This document shows positions 48,966-56,979 of a DNA stretch of 64,000 bases, piece after piece. The stretch's first letter is position 1, and each line of letters opens with the position of its first letter. Both the position numbers and the translations under genes were made by a program. This stretch comes from Nocardioides humilatus. GTDB taxonomy: Bacteria; Actinomycetota; Actinomycetes; Propionibacteriales; Nocardioidaceae. The stretch covers positions 372,001 through 436,000 of the forward strand of contig NZ_VUJV01000003.1 in assembly GCF_008373755.1 (NCBI RefSeq). Direction: 5' to 3'. The notes under the pieces are model-generated. The model saw nothing but the letters and a program-made list of their open reading frames with translations, was not told the DNA's origin and ran no database searches.

Positions 48966-49847
48966 TCAGAGCGTGCCGAGGAGGCGGTGCGGGATCCGCG
49001 TCAGCGGCTGCTTGCGCAACGCGGCGATCTGACCCTGCTTCGGCGTGCGGTAACGACCGTTGAGGAAGATGACCATCTCCTCCAGGCTCGCGGTCGCAGG
49101 GTCGAACTCACCGATCTCCAGCGGGTCGACGCCCGCAACGACCTCGTCGAAGATCCGCACGATCTCGTCGGCCGCCTTGCCCCAGCTCGCGTCCTCGGCC
49201 CGGCCGTCGGCCTGGCTCACCTCGTTGCGGAGGCGTGCCACCTCCGCGAGCCGGGCACGGTCGGCGAACTTGAGGTGGAGCATGTAGAGCTCCGGATCGA
49301 TCTCGTAGGGGGCCTTGAGCCCATGGGAGGAGATCGCCCAGCCGGCGTTGATCCGCTTGATCGAGGGCTTGCACATCAGCGGCGTGAACTTGGCATAGCC
49401 GCGCTGCTCCAGGACGGGGCGGCCGAGGTCGAGCGGCTGCGCCTCGACCGAGGGCACGTGCACGACGTTGAGACCGATCGCGCCCATGGCCTCCGGGCGA
49501 CCGCGCGCCTCGATCAGGTCGGGAAACGTCGGGTAGCGCGTCGGGTCGGTGACGAGGAACTCGTCGACGTCGACGAAGACGACGTAGTCGTAGACGGCGA
49601 GCAGGCCCTGCCCGATGCCGTTGACCAGCCGCATCCGCACCGGCTCGAAGTCGAGCCCGCCCTTGAGCTCCGGGACCCGGTGGACCGTGCAGCCCAGGCC
49701 CTCGGTGGAGCCGTCGGCGGAGTTGTCGTCGAGCACCACGAGGTTGTCGATGCCGACGTGCTTCGCGTAGTGCGCCACCCACAGCGAGAGCAGGTCACCC
49801 TCGTCGCGGGCCATGGTGATCACGGCGACCTCTGGCCGTCCTGACAT
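48966..49847 (-). CDS. Family 2-type glycosyltransferase
   Basis: A GT-A-fold glycosyltransferase of 293 residues. VAVITMARDEGDLLSLWVAHYAKHVGIDNLVVLDDNSADGST is the nucleotide-binding start; YDYVVFVDVDEFLVTDP holds the DxD motif. KINAGWAISSHG-like residues and YMLHLKFADRARLAEV follow, as in the GT92/GT2-like group often paired with sulfotransferases. The donor and acceptor are unknown. GGAGGAG precedes the ATG. Confidence 0.85.
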   Translation of the reverse strand: MSGRPEVAVITMARDEGDLLSLWVAHYAKHVGIDNLVVLDDNSADGSTEGLGCTVHRVPELKGGLDFEPVRMRLVNGIGQGLLAVYDYVVFVDVDEFLVTDPTRYPTFPDLIEARGRPEAMGAIGLNVVHVPSVEAQPLDLGRPVLEQRGYAKFTPLMCKPSIKRINAGWAISSHGLKAPYEIDPELYMLHLKFADRARLAEVARLRNEVSQADGRAEDASWGKAADEIVRIFDEVVAGVDPLEIGEFDPATASLEEMVIFLNGRYRTPKQGQIAALRKQPLTRIPHRLLGTL

Positions 49848-49902
49848 CCGGACTCTCCTCCGTGTGCTCGAGTGCGGTCAGGAGTCTGGCACGCTTGCCG
49901 AC

Positions 49903-50937
49903 GTGACTGAGCAACGCCGACCCCTCTGGCTCCACGTCGGCTGCAGCAAGACGGGCACGTCCTCGCTCCAGGCCGGCCTGTGGATGTCGGTCGAGGCGTT
50001 GGCGGCCGCCGGCGTCGGTCTTCCGTACGTCGGCCGCCCGGCCCACTTCACCGGTCTGCTCCGTCCGCTGGGCTGGCGCCCGGTGGCAGGCTTCGACGGC
50101 GAGCACCGGCCGCGCCGACTCCAGCAGGTGCCCGCGACCCTGCGCGATACCGCGGGCGATCGGCTGCTCGTCAGCAACGAGGATCTCGCCGAGGTGCGGC
50201 CCCAGGACGTCGACGCGGTCGCTGCGCTCGCCGACGAGGCGGGGGTCGACCTGCACCTCGTGCTCACCGTCCGCGACTGGGCGCAGCAACTGCCGTCGGA
50301 CTACCAACAGTTCCTCAAGCACCGGCTCGGCGACGCCTACCTCGACTTCCTCGACGCCGTCCGCGAGCGGCGCGGGCCCTGGGCCGAGCAGTTCTGGGCC
50401 CGCCAGGACCCGATCGACATCCTCGACCGCTGGGGCCGGGCCGTGGACCCGTCGCGGACCCACGTGATCGTCGTGCCGTCGTACTCACAGGACCCGGAGG
50501 GCGTCTTCAACCTGATGGGCGAGGTCGTGGGCTTTCCCCCCGACGTGGTCAAGCGCCCCAAGGGATCGGTCAACGCCTCCTTCGGGGTGGTGGAGTCCGA
50601 GGTCTTCCGCCGGGTCAACCTCGCCCTGGGCGACCGACTCCCGGACTACAAGAACGACTACAGCGAGGCGGTGCGGTGGCCCTTCGCGCACGGGGTCCTC
50701 GCGCGCAGCGCGAGCCCCAAGCTCACGCTCCCGCCCGAGCACCTCGGCTGGGTGCAGGACCACGCCCGGCGCACCGTGGAGACGGTGCGCGAGCGGGGCT
50801 ACGTGGTCCACGGTGACCTCGAAGCGCTGGTCCCGACCGACGAGGCCGCGCGCCCGCTCCCGCCCCTCGACGAGGCGGCCGTCGCTGAGGCATCGATCAC
50901 AGCGCTGGCCAATTACGTCTCGCGGGGACGCCCCTGA
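49903..50937 (+). CDS. Second sulfotransferase-like P-loop protein
   Basis: A protein of 344 residues. The N-terminus LWLHVGCSKTGTSSLQAGLW is a 5'-phosphosulfate-type P-loop. VDLHLVLTVRDWAQQLPSDYQQFLKHR corresponds to the segment with the conserved Arg and Asp. NLMGEVVGFPPDVVKRPKGSVNASFG is another landmark of this actinobacterial group. GTG at 49903 starts just before the P-loop. It is divergent from the glycosyltransferase gene by 55 bases and likely works with it. The acceptor is unknown. Confidence 0.8.
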   Translation: MTEQRRPLWLHVGCSKTGTSSLQAGLWMSVEALAAAGVGLPYVGRPAHFTGLLRPLGWRPVAGFDGEHRPRRLQQVPATLRDTAGDRLLVSNEDLAEVRPQDVDAVAALADEAGVDLHLVLTVRDWAQQLPSDYQQFLKHRLGDAYLDFLDAVRERRGPWAEQFWARQDPIDILDRWGRAVDPSRTHVIVVPSYSQDPEGVFNLMGEVVGFPPDVVKRPKGSVNASFGVVESEVFRRVNLALGDRLPDYKNDYSEAVRWPFAHGVLARSASPKLTLPPEHLGWVQDHARRTVETVRERGYVVHGDLEALVPTDEAARPLPPLDEAAVAEASITALANYVSRGRP

Positions 50938-51010
50938 GGCTACTCACAAGTAGTATCGCTGAGATTGTCCGCCTGATACTTCGGCCCGGCCGGAGCGGAA
51001 AGAGGAACCG

Positions 51011-52210
51011 ATGCCCCGCCTGTGTGAGACCGACGGCCTGACCGAGGACCAGACCGAGATCCTCAAGGCCGTCCGGATTTTCGTTGACGAGCAGATCATC
51101 CCGGTGGCCCAGGAGCTCGAGCACGCCGACGAGTACCCCACCGAGATCGTCGAGGGGCTCAAGGAGCTCGGCGTCTTCGGCCTGATGATCCCCGAGGAAT
51201 ACGGCGGCCTCGGCGAGTCGCTCCTCACCTACGCCCTGTGCGTCGAGGAGATCGCCCGCGGCTGGATGAGCGTCTCCGGCGTCATCAACACCCACTTCAT
51301 CGTGGCCTACATGGTGATGCAGCACGGCACCGAGGAGCAGAAGCAGAAGTACCTGCCCCAGATGGCCACCGGCGAGATGCGCGGCGCGTTCTCGATGTCC
51401 GAGCCGGGTCTGGGATCGGACGTCGCGGCGGTGTCCACGAAGGCCGTCAAGCAGGACGACGGCTCCTACGCCATCACCGGCTCCAAGATGTGGCTGACCA
51501 ACGGCGCCCAGTCGCGCCTGGTCGCGACCCTGTGCAAGACCGACGAGGGCGCCGAGTCGGTCTACAAGAACATGACCACGTTCCTCATCGAGAAGGAGGC
51601 CGGCTTCGGCGAGACCGCTCCTGGCCTCACGATCCCCGGCAAGATCGACAAGATGGGCTACAAGGGCGTCGAGACGACCGAGATGGTCCTCGAGAACCAC
51701 GTCGTCCGCGCCGACCAGGTCCTCGGTGGCGAGACCGGCAAGGGCTTCTACCAGATGATGGACGGGGTCGAGGTCGGCCGCGTCAACGTCGCCGCCCGCG
51801 CCTGCGGTCTGGCCTGGCGGGGCTTCGAGCTCGGCGTGGCCTACGCCCAGCAGCGCCACACCTTCGGCAAGCCGATCGCCGCGCACCAGGCGGTCCTCTT
51901 CCGCATCGCGGAGATGGCCACCAAGGTCGAGGTCGCCCACACCATGATGGTGAAGGCAGCCCGCATGAAGGACAGCGGCGAGCGGATGGACGTCGAGGCC
52001 GGCATGGCCAAGATGGTCGCCTCCGAATACGCCCACGAGGTCGTCGAGGACTCGTTCCGGATCCACGGTGGCTACGGCTACTCCAAGGAGTACGAGATCG
52101 AGCGTCTCTACCGCGAGGTCGCGTTCATGCTGATCGGCGAGGGCACCTCCGACATCCAGAAGATGATCATCGGTCGCTCGATGCTCGAGGACTACAAGCT
52201 CAAGAGCTAG
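51011..52210 (+). CDS. Acyl-CoA dehydrogenase
   Basis: A flavoprotein of 399 residues that oxidises the alpha-beta bond of an acyl-CoA. AFSMSEPGLGSDVAAVSTKA is the flavin-binding ACAD signature; QRHTFGKPIAAHQAVLFRIAEM is the tetramer-interface signature. The catalytic Glu region is MLIGEGTSDIQKMIIGRSML. HGGYGYSKEYEIERLYRE is also typical. The chain length it prefers cannot be read. AAAGAGG precedes the ATG, and TAGTAT at 50951-50956 may be its -10. A strong repeat/hairpin cluster follows. Confidence 0.93.
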   Translation: MPRLCETDGLTEDQTEILKAVRIFVDEQIIPVAQELEHADEYPTEIVEGLKELGVFGLMIPEEYGGLGESLLTYALCVEEIARGWMSVSGVINTHFIVAYMVMQHGTEEQKQKYLPQMATGEMRGAFSMSEPGLGSDVAAVSTKAVKQDDGSYAITGSKMWLTNGAQSRLVATLCKTDEGAESVYKNMTTFLIEKEAGFGETAPGLTIPGKIDKMGYKGVETTEMVLENHVVRADQVLGGETGKGFYQMMDGVEVGRVNVAARACGLAWRGFELGVAYAQQRHTFGKPIAAHQAVLFRIAEMATKVEVAHTMMVKAARMKDSGERMDVEAGMAKMVASEYAHEVVEDSFRIHGGYGYSKEYEIERLYREVAFMLIGEGTSDIQKMIIGRSMLEDYKLKS

Positions 52211-52229
52211 CCGCTGGTCCCACCAGCCT

Positions 52230-52324
52230 CAGGAATCCCCGGTTAGCCGGGGATTCCTGCAGTTTTGGGGTGTTGCAAACCCCGATAAGTGCAGGAATCC
52301 CCGGTGCACCGGGGATTCCTGCAC
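52230..52324. repeat. Tandem palindromic repeat cluster, probable bidirectional terminator
   Basis: The first hairpin (52230-52259) has 13-bp arms CAGGAATCCCCGG with loop TTAG. The third (52289-52324) is a perfect 36-bp palindrome built on the same arms with centre TGCA. Between them GGGGT-GTTGCAA-ACCCC (52267-52283) forms a third hairpin after TTTT. The array fills the gap between two convergent genes. The shared 13-bp arm suggests duplication of one element. Confidence 0.85.
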
Positions 52325-52329
52325 CTGCT

Positions 52330-52836
52330 CTACGGAGCCCGGACCACCCACTGCCCGTCGACGTAGCCACCATCGGCGTTGGTGTCCCAGTAGATGCGGG
52401 CACCGTGGTCAGCGACGGCGAAGGAGTTGTACTCGAGGTCGTAGATGCAGCACAGGCTCGTGTTCTGGAACTGCCCCTCGTAGAAGCACATCCAGCCCCG
52501 CTTCGCCGTGCCCGGTCCGGGGCACTTGTCGGTGAAGGGTGCTCCCGTCACGAGGTACTTCACGTGGTTGTTGTTGAACCCTGCCGGCAGCTTGGCCGGG
52601 AACGTGATCGAGTCGCCGAGGTAGCCACTGGCCCCGCCGGAGCCGGCCGCGGTGAAGTATCCGACCATCGTCTTGCCCGGCTGCAGCACGGGCTGCGCGG
52701 CGGCGCCGGCCCTCGACGCACCGTCGTCGCGGCCGAGCTGGATGGCGGCGTAACCACTGCCGCTGGTCGCCACCACGAGGGCGAGGATCGCCACTGCCAT
52801 GGTCGGCGAGAAGGTGTCCCTGAAGAAACGTCGCAT
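52330..52836 (-). CDS. Exported hypothetical protein
   Basis: A protein of 168 residues with a signal or anchor helix (MAVAILALVVATSGSGYAAIQL, about 13-34) of the type common to many actinobacterial surface proteins (TPAMVVAVLAL-like). The mature part has four Cys (DKCPGP, WMCFYEG, SLCCIYDLE), suggesting disulfides. It ends with WDTNADGGYVDGQWVVRAP. No family is recognised. It lies just inside the repeat cluster, which probably ends its transcript. Confidence 0.7.
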   Translation of the reverse strand: MRRFFRDTFSPTMAVAILALVVATSGSGYAAIQLGRDDGASRAGAAAQPVLQPGKTMVGYFTAAGSGGASGYLGDSITFPAKLPAGFNNNHVKYLVTGAPFTDKCPGPGTAKRGWMCFYEGQFQNTSLCCIYDLEYNSFAVADHGARIYWDTNADGGYVDGQWVVRAP

Positions 52837-52953
52837 CGGCCCGTCCTAGATTCGCGCGATCGGCTCCGTTGCCGACCGTCGTCGGGATGTCTACTCCGAT
52901 CGCACCTGCGCGGCAACGGGTGGCGCATACGAGGAATCACCGGTGCCGACCGA

Positions 52954-52959
52954 TAACCT
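52954..52959 (+). promoter_or_regulatory. -10 element, leaderless start of the MgtE-N/CBS gene
   Basis: TAACCT ends 6 nt before the GTG at 52966. Confidence 0.55.
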
Positions 52960-52965
52960 CGGACC

Positions 52966-54210
52966 GTGAGCACCCCCTCCCGCGTCTACGCCGCCCGGCT
53001 GGTGGGTCTCCCGATCTTCGACCCCCAGGGCGACCAGGTCGGCAAGGTGCGCGACCTGGTGGTCACGATGCGCACCGAGGGCACCCAGCCACGGGTGCTC
53101 GGCATGGTGGCCGAGGTGTTCGGGCGACGCCGGGTCTTCCTCCCGATGACCCGGGTGACCACGATCGACAGCGGTCAGGTCTACACGACCGGCCTGCTCA
53201 ACATGCGCCGCTTCGAGCAGCGCTCCACCGAGACGCTCGTGATGGGCGAGATGCTCGACCGCACCGTCACGGTGAAGAGCAGCGGCGTGAGCGGCAGCGT
53301 CTTCGACGTCGCGATGGAGAAGGGGCGCACCCGCGACTGGGTGCTGAGCCGGGTCGCGATCCAGGAGGCCTCCAAGGGCCTGCGCCGGCGGGGTCAGACT
53401 CACGTGGTCGAGTGGAACGACGTCACCGGCCTCTCCCGCAGCGACGACCGCCAGGGCGCGACCCACCTGGTCGCGACGATCAACGAGATGCGGCCGGCCG
53501 ACGCGGCCAGCGTCCTGCACGACCTGCCCGTCGAGCGGCGCAACGCGGTCGCGATGGCGCTCGACGACGAGCGGCTGGCCGACGTCCTCGAGGAGCTTCC
53601 CGAGGAGGACCAGGTCGGCATCTTGGAGCGGCTCGACTCCGAGCGCGCGGCCGACGTGCTCGAGGAGATGTCGGCCGACGACGCCGCCGACCTGATCGCC
53701 GACCTGCCGCCCGAGACCGCCGAGGTCCTGCTCCGGCTGATGGAGCCGGAGGAGGCCGAGGACGTCCGGCGCCTGATGAAGTACGTCGAGAACACCGCCG
53801 GCGGCATGATGACGCCCGAGCCGGTGATCCTCGGACCAGACGCGACGGTCGCCGACGCGCTGGCCCACGTGCGCAACCCCGAGCTCACGCCTGCGCTTGC
53901 CTCGCTGGTCTACGTGTGCCGTCAGCCCCTGGAGTGCCCGACCGGCAAGCTGCTCGGCGTCGCTCACATCCAGCGCCTCCTCCGCGAACCCCCGTCGACC
54001 CTGGTCGCGGGCGCCCTCGACGACGAGCTCGAGGTGCTGCGGCCCGAGGCCACCATCGACCAGGTCGCGGCCCACCTGGCGACCTACAACCTGGTGGCGG
54101 CGCCGGTCGTCGACGAGGAGCGCCGGCTGATCGGGGCGGTCACGGTCGACGACCTCCTCGACCACATGCTCCCGGCCAACTGGCGCGAGCGGCAGGCGGG
54201 TCGTGGCTGA
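52966..54210 (+). CDS. Soluble MgtE N-terminal/CBS-domain protein (Rv1232c-like)
   Basis: A cytoplasmic protein of 414 residues. Residues 1-150 are PRC-barrel-like (RLVGLPIFDPQGDQVGKVRDLVV). Residues 160-280 are the helical MgtE intracellular N domain with repeats such as RLADVLEELPEEDQVGILERL and ADVLEEMSADDAADLIADLP. Residues 285-405 are a CBS pair. It has no membrane helices, unlike true MgtE magnesium channels, so it may be a separate Mg2+ sensor. DUF1003 overlaps its end by 8 bases, suggesting they act together. Confidence 0.88.
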   Translation: MSTPSRVYAARLVGLPIFDPQGDQVGKVRDLVVTMRTEGTQPRVLGMVAEVFGRRRVFLPMTRVTTIDSGQVYTTGLLNMRRFEQRSTETLVMGEMLDRTVTVKSSGVSGSVFDVAMEKGRTRDWVLSRVAIQEASKGLRRRGQTHVVEWNDVTGLSRSDDRQGATHLVATINEMRPADAASVLHDLPVERRNAVAMALDDERLADVLEELPEEDQVGILERLDSERAADVLEEMSADDAADLIADLPPETAEVLLRLMEPEEAEDVRRLMKYVENTAGGMMTPEPVILGPDATVADALAHVRNPELTPALASLVYVCRQPLECPTGKLLGVAHIQRLLREPPSTLVAGALDDELEVLRPEATIDQVAAHLATYNLVAAPVVDEERRLIGAVTVDDLLDHMLPANWRERQAGRG

Positions 54211-54754
54211 GCCGCGCCGGACCGGGGACCGGCTCGACACCCCGCGCGTCATCAAGCGCCAGATCAGCTGGCGACCGTCCTACGACACCGACTCCTTCGG
54301 CATCTTCGCCGAGCGCTTCGCCCGCTTCATGGGCACCGCGAAGTTCCTGCTCTGGATGACCGTCTTCGTCATCATGTGGGTGCTCTGGAACACCTTCGCG
54401 CCCGACAACTGGCGCTTCGACGAATACCCGCTGATCTTCCTCACGCTGATCCTCAGCCTCCAGGCGTCCTACGCCGCCCCCCTGATCCTCCTTGCGCAGA
54501 ACCGCCAGGAAGACCGCGACCGAGTGATCGCCACCCAGGACCGCGACGCGGCGACCCGCGCCCACGCCGACATGGAGTTCCTGGCGCGCGAGGTCGCGTC
54601 ACTGCGGATGGCCATGGGCGAGGTCGCGACCCGCGACTACCTGCGCTCCGAACTGCGGGCGCTCCTCTCCGAGCTGGAGGACCGTGACGAGCGCGAGGAG
54701 CGCGAATCTGCAGCCGGCGGGGGCAGTGGGCCGTCTCACGAGGGCCGCGAGTAA
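54203..54754 (+). CDS. DUF1003 membrane protein
   Basis: A protein of 183 residues with two membrane helices (about 47-65, FLLWMTVFVIMWVLWNTFAP; about 75-97, YPLIFLTLILSLQASYAAPLILLAQNRQ). The last phrase, APLILLAQNRQEDRDR, is the DUF1003 hallmark. A long charged coiled coil follows. The function is unknown. GTG at 54203 overlaps the MgtE-N/CBS gene by 8 bases, so the two are translated together and probably form one membrane-linked unit. Confidence 0.9.
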   Translation: MAEPRRTGDRLDTPRVIKRQISWRPSYDTDSFGIFAERFARFMGTAKFLLWMTVFVIMWVLWNTFAPDNWRFDEYPLIFLTLILSLQASYAAPLILLAQNRQEDRDRVIATQDRDAATRAHADMEFLAREVASLRMAMGEVATRDYLRSELRALLSELEDRDEREERESAAGGGSGPSHEGRE

Positions 54755-54775
54755 CAGACCGCTGCGGACGCTCCG

Positions 54776-54781
54776 TAGACT
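54776..54781 (+). promoter_or_regulatory. -10 element of the mrp gene
   Basis: TAGACT ends 9 nt before the ATG at 54791. No ribosome-binding site is visible. Confidence 0.4.
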
Positions 54782-54790
54782 CGTGCTGAT

Positions 54791-55966
54791 ATGAGCACGA
54801 CGCACGCACTCCCCACGATCGACCAGGTGACCGCTGCCCTGGCGACAGTCAACGACCCCGAGATCAAGCGCCCGATCACCGATCTCGGCATGGTCGACAC
54901 CGTCGAGATCGAGAACGGCGGTCTGGTCAAGGTCCGCATCCTGCTGACCGTCGCCGGCTGCCCGCTCAAGGACACCATCAACCGCGACGTGACCGCCGCG
55001 GTGACCTCGCTCGCGGGGGTGACCGGGATCGAGATCGACCTCGGTGTCATGACCTCCGAGCAGCGCGGCACGCTCCACGAGCAGCTCCGCGGCGGCCAGG
55101 CGCAGCGCGAGATCCCCTTCGCGCAGCCCGGCTCCCTCACCAAGGTCTTCGCGATCGCCAGCGGCAAGGGCGGTGTCGGCAAGTCGTCGGTCACCGTCAA
55201 CCTGGCCATCGCGCTCGCTGCTGCCGGCCGCAAGGTCGGTGTCGTCGACGCCGACATCTACGGCCACTCGGTCCCGGCGATGCTCGGCGTCGCCGACTCA
55301 CGCCCCACCCAGGTCGACGACCTGATCATGCCGGTCCCGACCGCGAGCGGCGTCTCGGTGATCTCGGTCGGCATGCTCAAGCCCAAGCGCGACCAGGTCA
55401 TCGCCTGGCGTGGCCCGATGCTCGACCGGGCGCTCGTGCAGATGCTGTCCGACGTCTACTGGGGCGACCTCGACGTCCTGCTTCTCGACCTGCCTCCCGG
55501 CACGGGCGACATCGCCATCTCGCTGGGTCAGCACCTCCCGGGTGCCGAGGTCGTTGTCGTCACGACGCCGCAGGAGGCCGCTGCCGAGGTCGCCGAGCGT
55601 GCCGGCACGATGGCCTCGATGATGCACCAGCGCGTCGTCGGCGTGATCGAGAACATGAGCTACCTGCCGTGCCCGCACTGCACGGACGAGGGCAAGGACC
55701 ACCGGCTCGACGTCTTCGGCTCGGGTGGCGGCGAGCGGGTTGCCCGGACGCTCTCGCAGCGTTTCGGCTACGACGTGCCGGTCCTCGGCTCGATCCCGCT
55801 GGACATCTCGCTCCGTGAGGGCGGTGACGCGGGCAAGCCCATCGTCGAGGCCGACCCGACCGCGCCGGCCGCTGCCGCACTGACGGCCATCGCCGACCGG
55901 CTCGACGGCCGGGGCCGCGGCCTGGCCGGCATGCAGCTGGGCCTCACTCCGAGCAACAAGTTCTGA
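54791..55966 (+). CDS. mrp: Mrp/ApbC iron-sulfur cluster carrier ATPase
   Basis: A P-loop ATPase of 391 residues that carries Fe-S clusters to apoproteins. Residues 8-90 are a DUF59/MIP18 domain (INRDVTAAVTSLAGVTGIEIDL). The ATPase begins with the deviant Walker A ASGKGGVGKSSVTVNLA, then VGVVDADIYGHSVPAML, LLLDLPPGTGDIAISLGQ (Walker B) and ENMSYLPCPHC with the CPHC cluster ligands. The C-terminal GSIPLDISLREGGDAGKPI is usual. The order MgtE-N, DUF1003, mrp, tatB is like that in mycobacteria. Confidence 0.95.
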   Translation: MSTTHALPTIDQVTAALATVNDPEIKRPITDLGMVDTVEIENGGLVKVRILLTVAGCPLKDTINRDVTAAVTSLAGVTGIEIDLGVMTSEQRGTLHEQLRGGQAQREIPFAQPGSLTKVFAIASGKGGVGKSSVTVNLAIALAAAGRKVGVVDADIYGHSVPAMLGVADSRPTQVDDLIMPVPTASGVSVISVGMLKPKRDQVIAWRGPMLDRALVQMLSDVYWGDLDVLLLDLPPGTGDIAISLGQHLPGAEVVVVTTPQEAAAEVAERAGTMASMMHQRVVGVIENMSYLPCPHCTDEGKDHRLDVFGSGGGERVARTLSQRFGYDVPVLGSIPLDISLREGGDAGKPIVEADPTAPAAAALTAIADRLDGRGRGLAGMQLGLTPSNKF

Positions 55967-55992
55967 CCGGCTGAGGGGCTCGGGGGCAGACG

Positions 55993-56325
55993 GTGTTCGG
56001 CATCGGATTCGGCGAGCTCGTCGTCATCGCCTTCCTCGCCGTGCTCGTCTTCGGTCCCGAGCGCCTGCCCGAGCTGGCCAAGCAGGCCGGGCAGTTCGCG
56101 CGCAAGATGCGCAGCTTCGCCAACAACGCGCGCGACGAGCTGCGGGCCGAGCTCGGCCCCGACTACGCCGACCTCGAGCTCCGCGACCTCGACCCTCGCA
56201 CGATCGTGCGCAAGCACATCGCCGAGGCCCTCGCCGATGACGACGACCCCGTGATGGAGGCGAAGGCGAAGGTCCGCCCCCTCGAGGACGGCGAGCTGCC
56301 GCCGTACGACCTCGAGGCGACCTAG
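55993..56325 (+). CDS. tatB: Sec-independent protein translocase TatB
   Basis: A protein of 110 residues of the twin-arginine export system. One short N-terminal membrane helix (GFGELVVIAFLAVLVFGPERLPELAKQAG, with the FGPERLPE hinge) and an amphipathic helix are followed by a charged tail ending LPPYDLEAT. TatB binds Tat signals with TatC; the Tat-type protein at 2886 would be a client. GTG at 55993 has GGGGG upstream. tatA and tatC are not in the window. Confidence 0.93.
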   Translation: MFGIGFGELVVIAFLAVLVFGPERLPELAKQAGQFARKMRSFANNARDELRAELGPDYADLELRDLDPRTIVRKHIAEALADDDDPVMEAKAKVRPLEDGELPPYDLEAT

Positions 56326-56340
56326 GCCCGACCGTCGCGG

Positions 56341-56877
56341 CTAGGCGCGCGACTGGGCCGCGGCGAGTGCCGCGAACGGCACCAGGATCATCCGGCGGTC
56401 GTCTCCCTCGACGAGCTCGCAGAAGTCGACGCCGACCCGCCGCAGGTTGCCTTCGTGGCGCGAGCCGTCACGCAGGTGGAGAAGGCATCGCTCGCCTGCC
56501 TCGGCGATCCGGCGCAGCGCCGAGCCGAGGCCCAACCGGGTGAGCGGCGACCACGCGACCTCGGGGATCGACCGCACCGACGCGCGCTCGACGGTCAGGA
56601 CGGCATCGGTGCTCACCACCCAGTCGTGCTGACCGGCCGACAGCAGCAGCCACTCCGCGGCGACCCGGTCCACCGTGCCGGTGACGGCGCCGACGCCGGC
56701 GACGCCGAGGGTGAGCTCAGCACCGACCGAAGCCATCAACCGGCTGGCGAGGGTGACGTTCTGGTATTCGGCACGGCTGCGGTCGGCGTGCTCCGCTCCT
56801 CGCTCGGCGGCCGCTAGGGCGCCGGCCTGACCCTCGAGGTCGTCGAAGAGCGCAAAGAGATCGTCTTCCCAACCCAT
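56341..56877 (-). CDS. Actinobacterial hypothetical protein
   Basis: A cytoplasmic protein of 178 residues: MGWEDDLFALFDDLEGQAGALAAAERGAE is followed by an alternating beta segment (LMASVGAELTLGVAGVGAVTGTVDRVAAEWLLLS) with small barrel character. RDGSRHEGNLRRVGVDFCELVEGD follows. This recalls small Sm-like or LSm-like folds but is not a proven match. GAGGTGG precedes the ATG at 56877. It is convergent with tatB and divergent from the LysM gene. The function is unknown. Confidence 0.75.
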   Translation of the reverse strand: MGWEDDLFALFDDLEGQAGALAAAERGAEHADRSRAEYQNVTLASRLMASVGAELTLGVAGVGAVTGTVDRVAAEWLLLSAGQHDWVVSTDAVLTVERASVRSIPEVAWSPLTRLGLGSALRRIAEAGERCLLHLRDGSRHEGNLRRVGVDFCELVEGDDRRMILVPFAALAAAQSRA

Positions 56878-56936
56878 AGGGCCCACCTCACCACATCTGC
56901 CCTGTGGAAAGCATGTTGACGCCCTGCGCTGAACGC

Positions 56937-56970
56937 AAGCAGACTGAAGCAAACGTAAGCAAACACAAAG
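56937..56970 (+). repeat. Three AAGCARAC direct repeats with exact 10-bp period
   Basis: AAGCAGAC, AAGCAAAC and AAGCAAAC start at 56937, 56947 and 56957, and AAAG follows at 56967. The period is one helical turn. The array ends 9 bases before the LysM ATG and is A-rich in a GC-rich genome. It looks like a cooperative protein-binding site. Confidence 0.65.
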
Positions 56971-56979
56971 GTTCTCGGG

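Noticed and set aside
52230-52324. Short CRISPR-like array
   Set aside because: Only two repeat units, each palindromic over its full length, no spacers of constant length and no cas genes.
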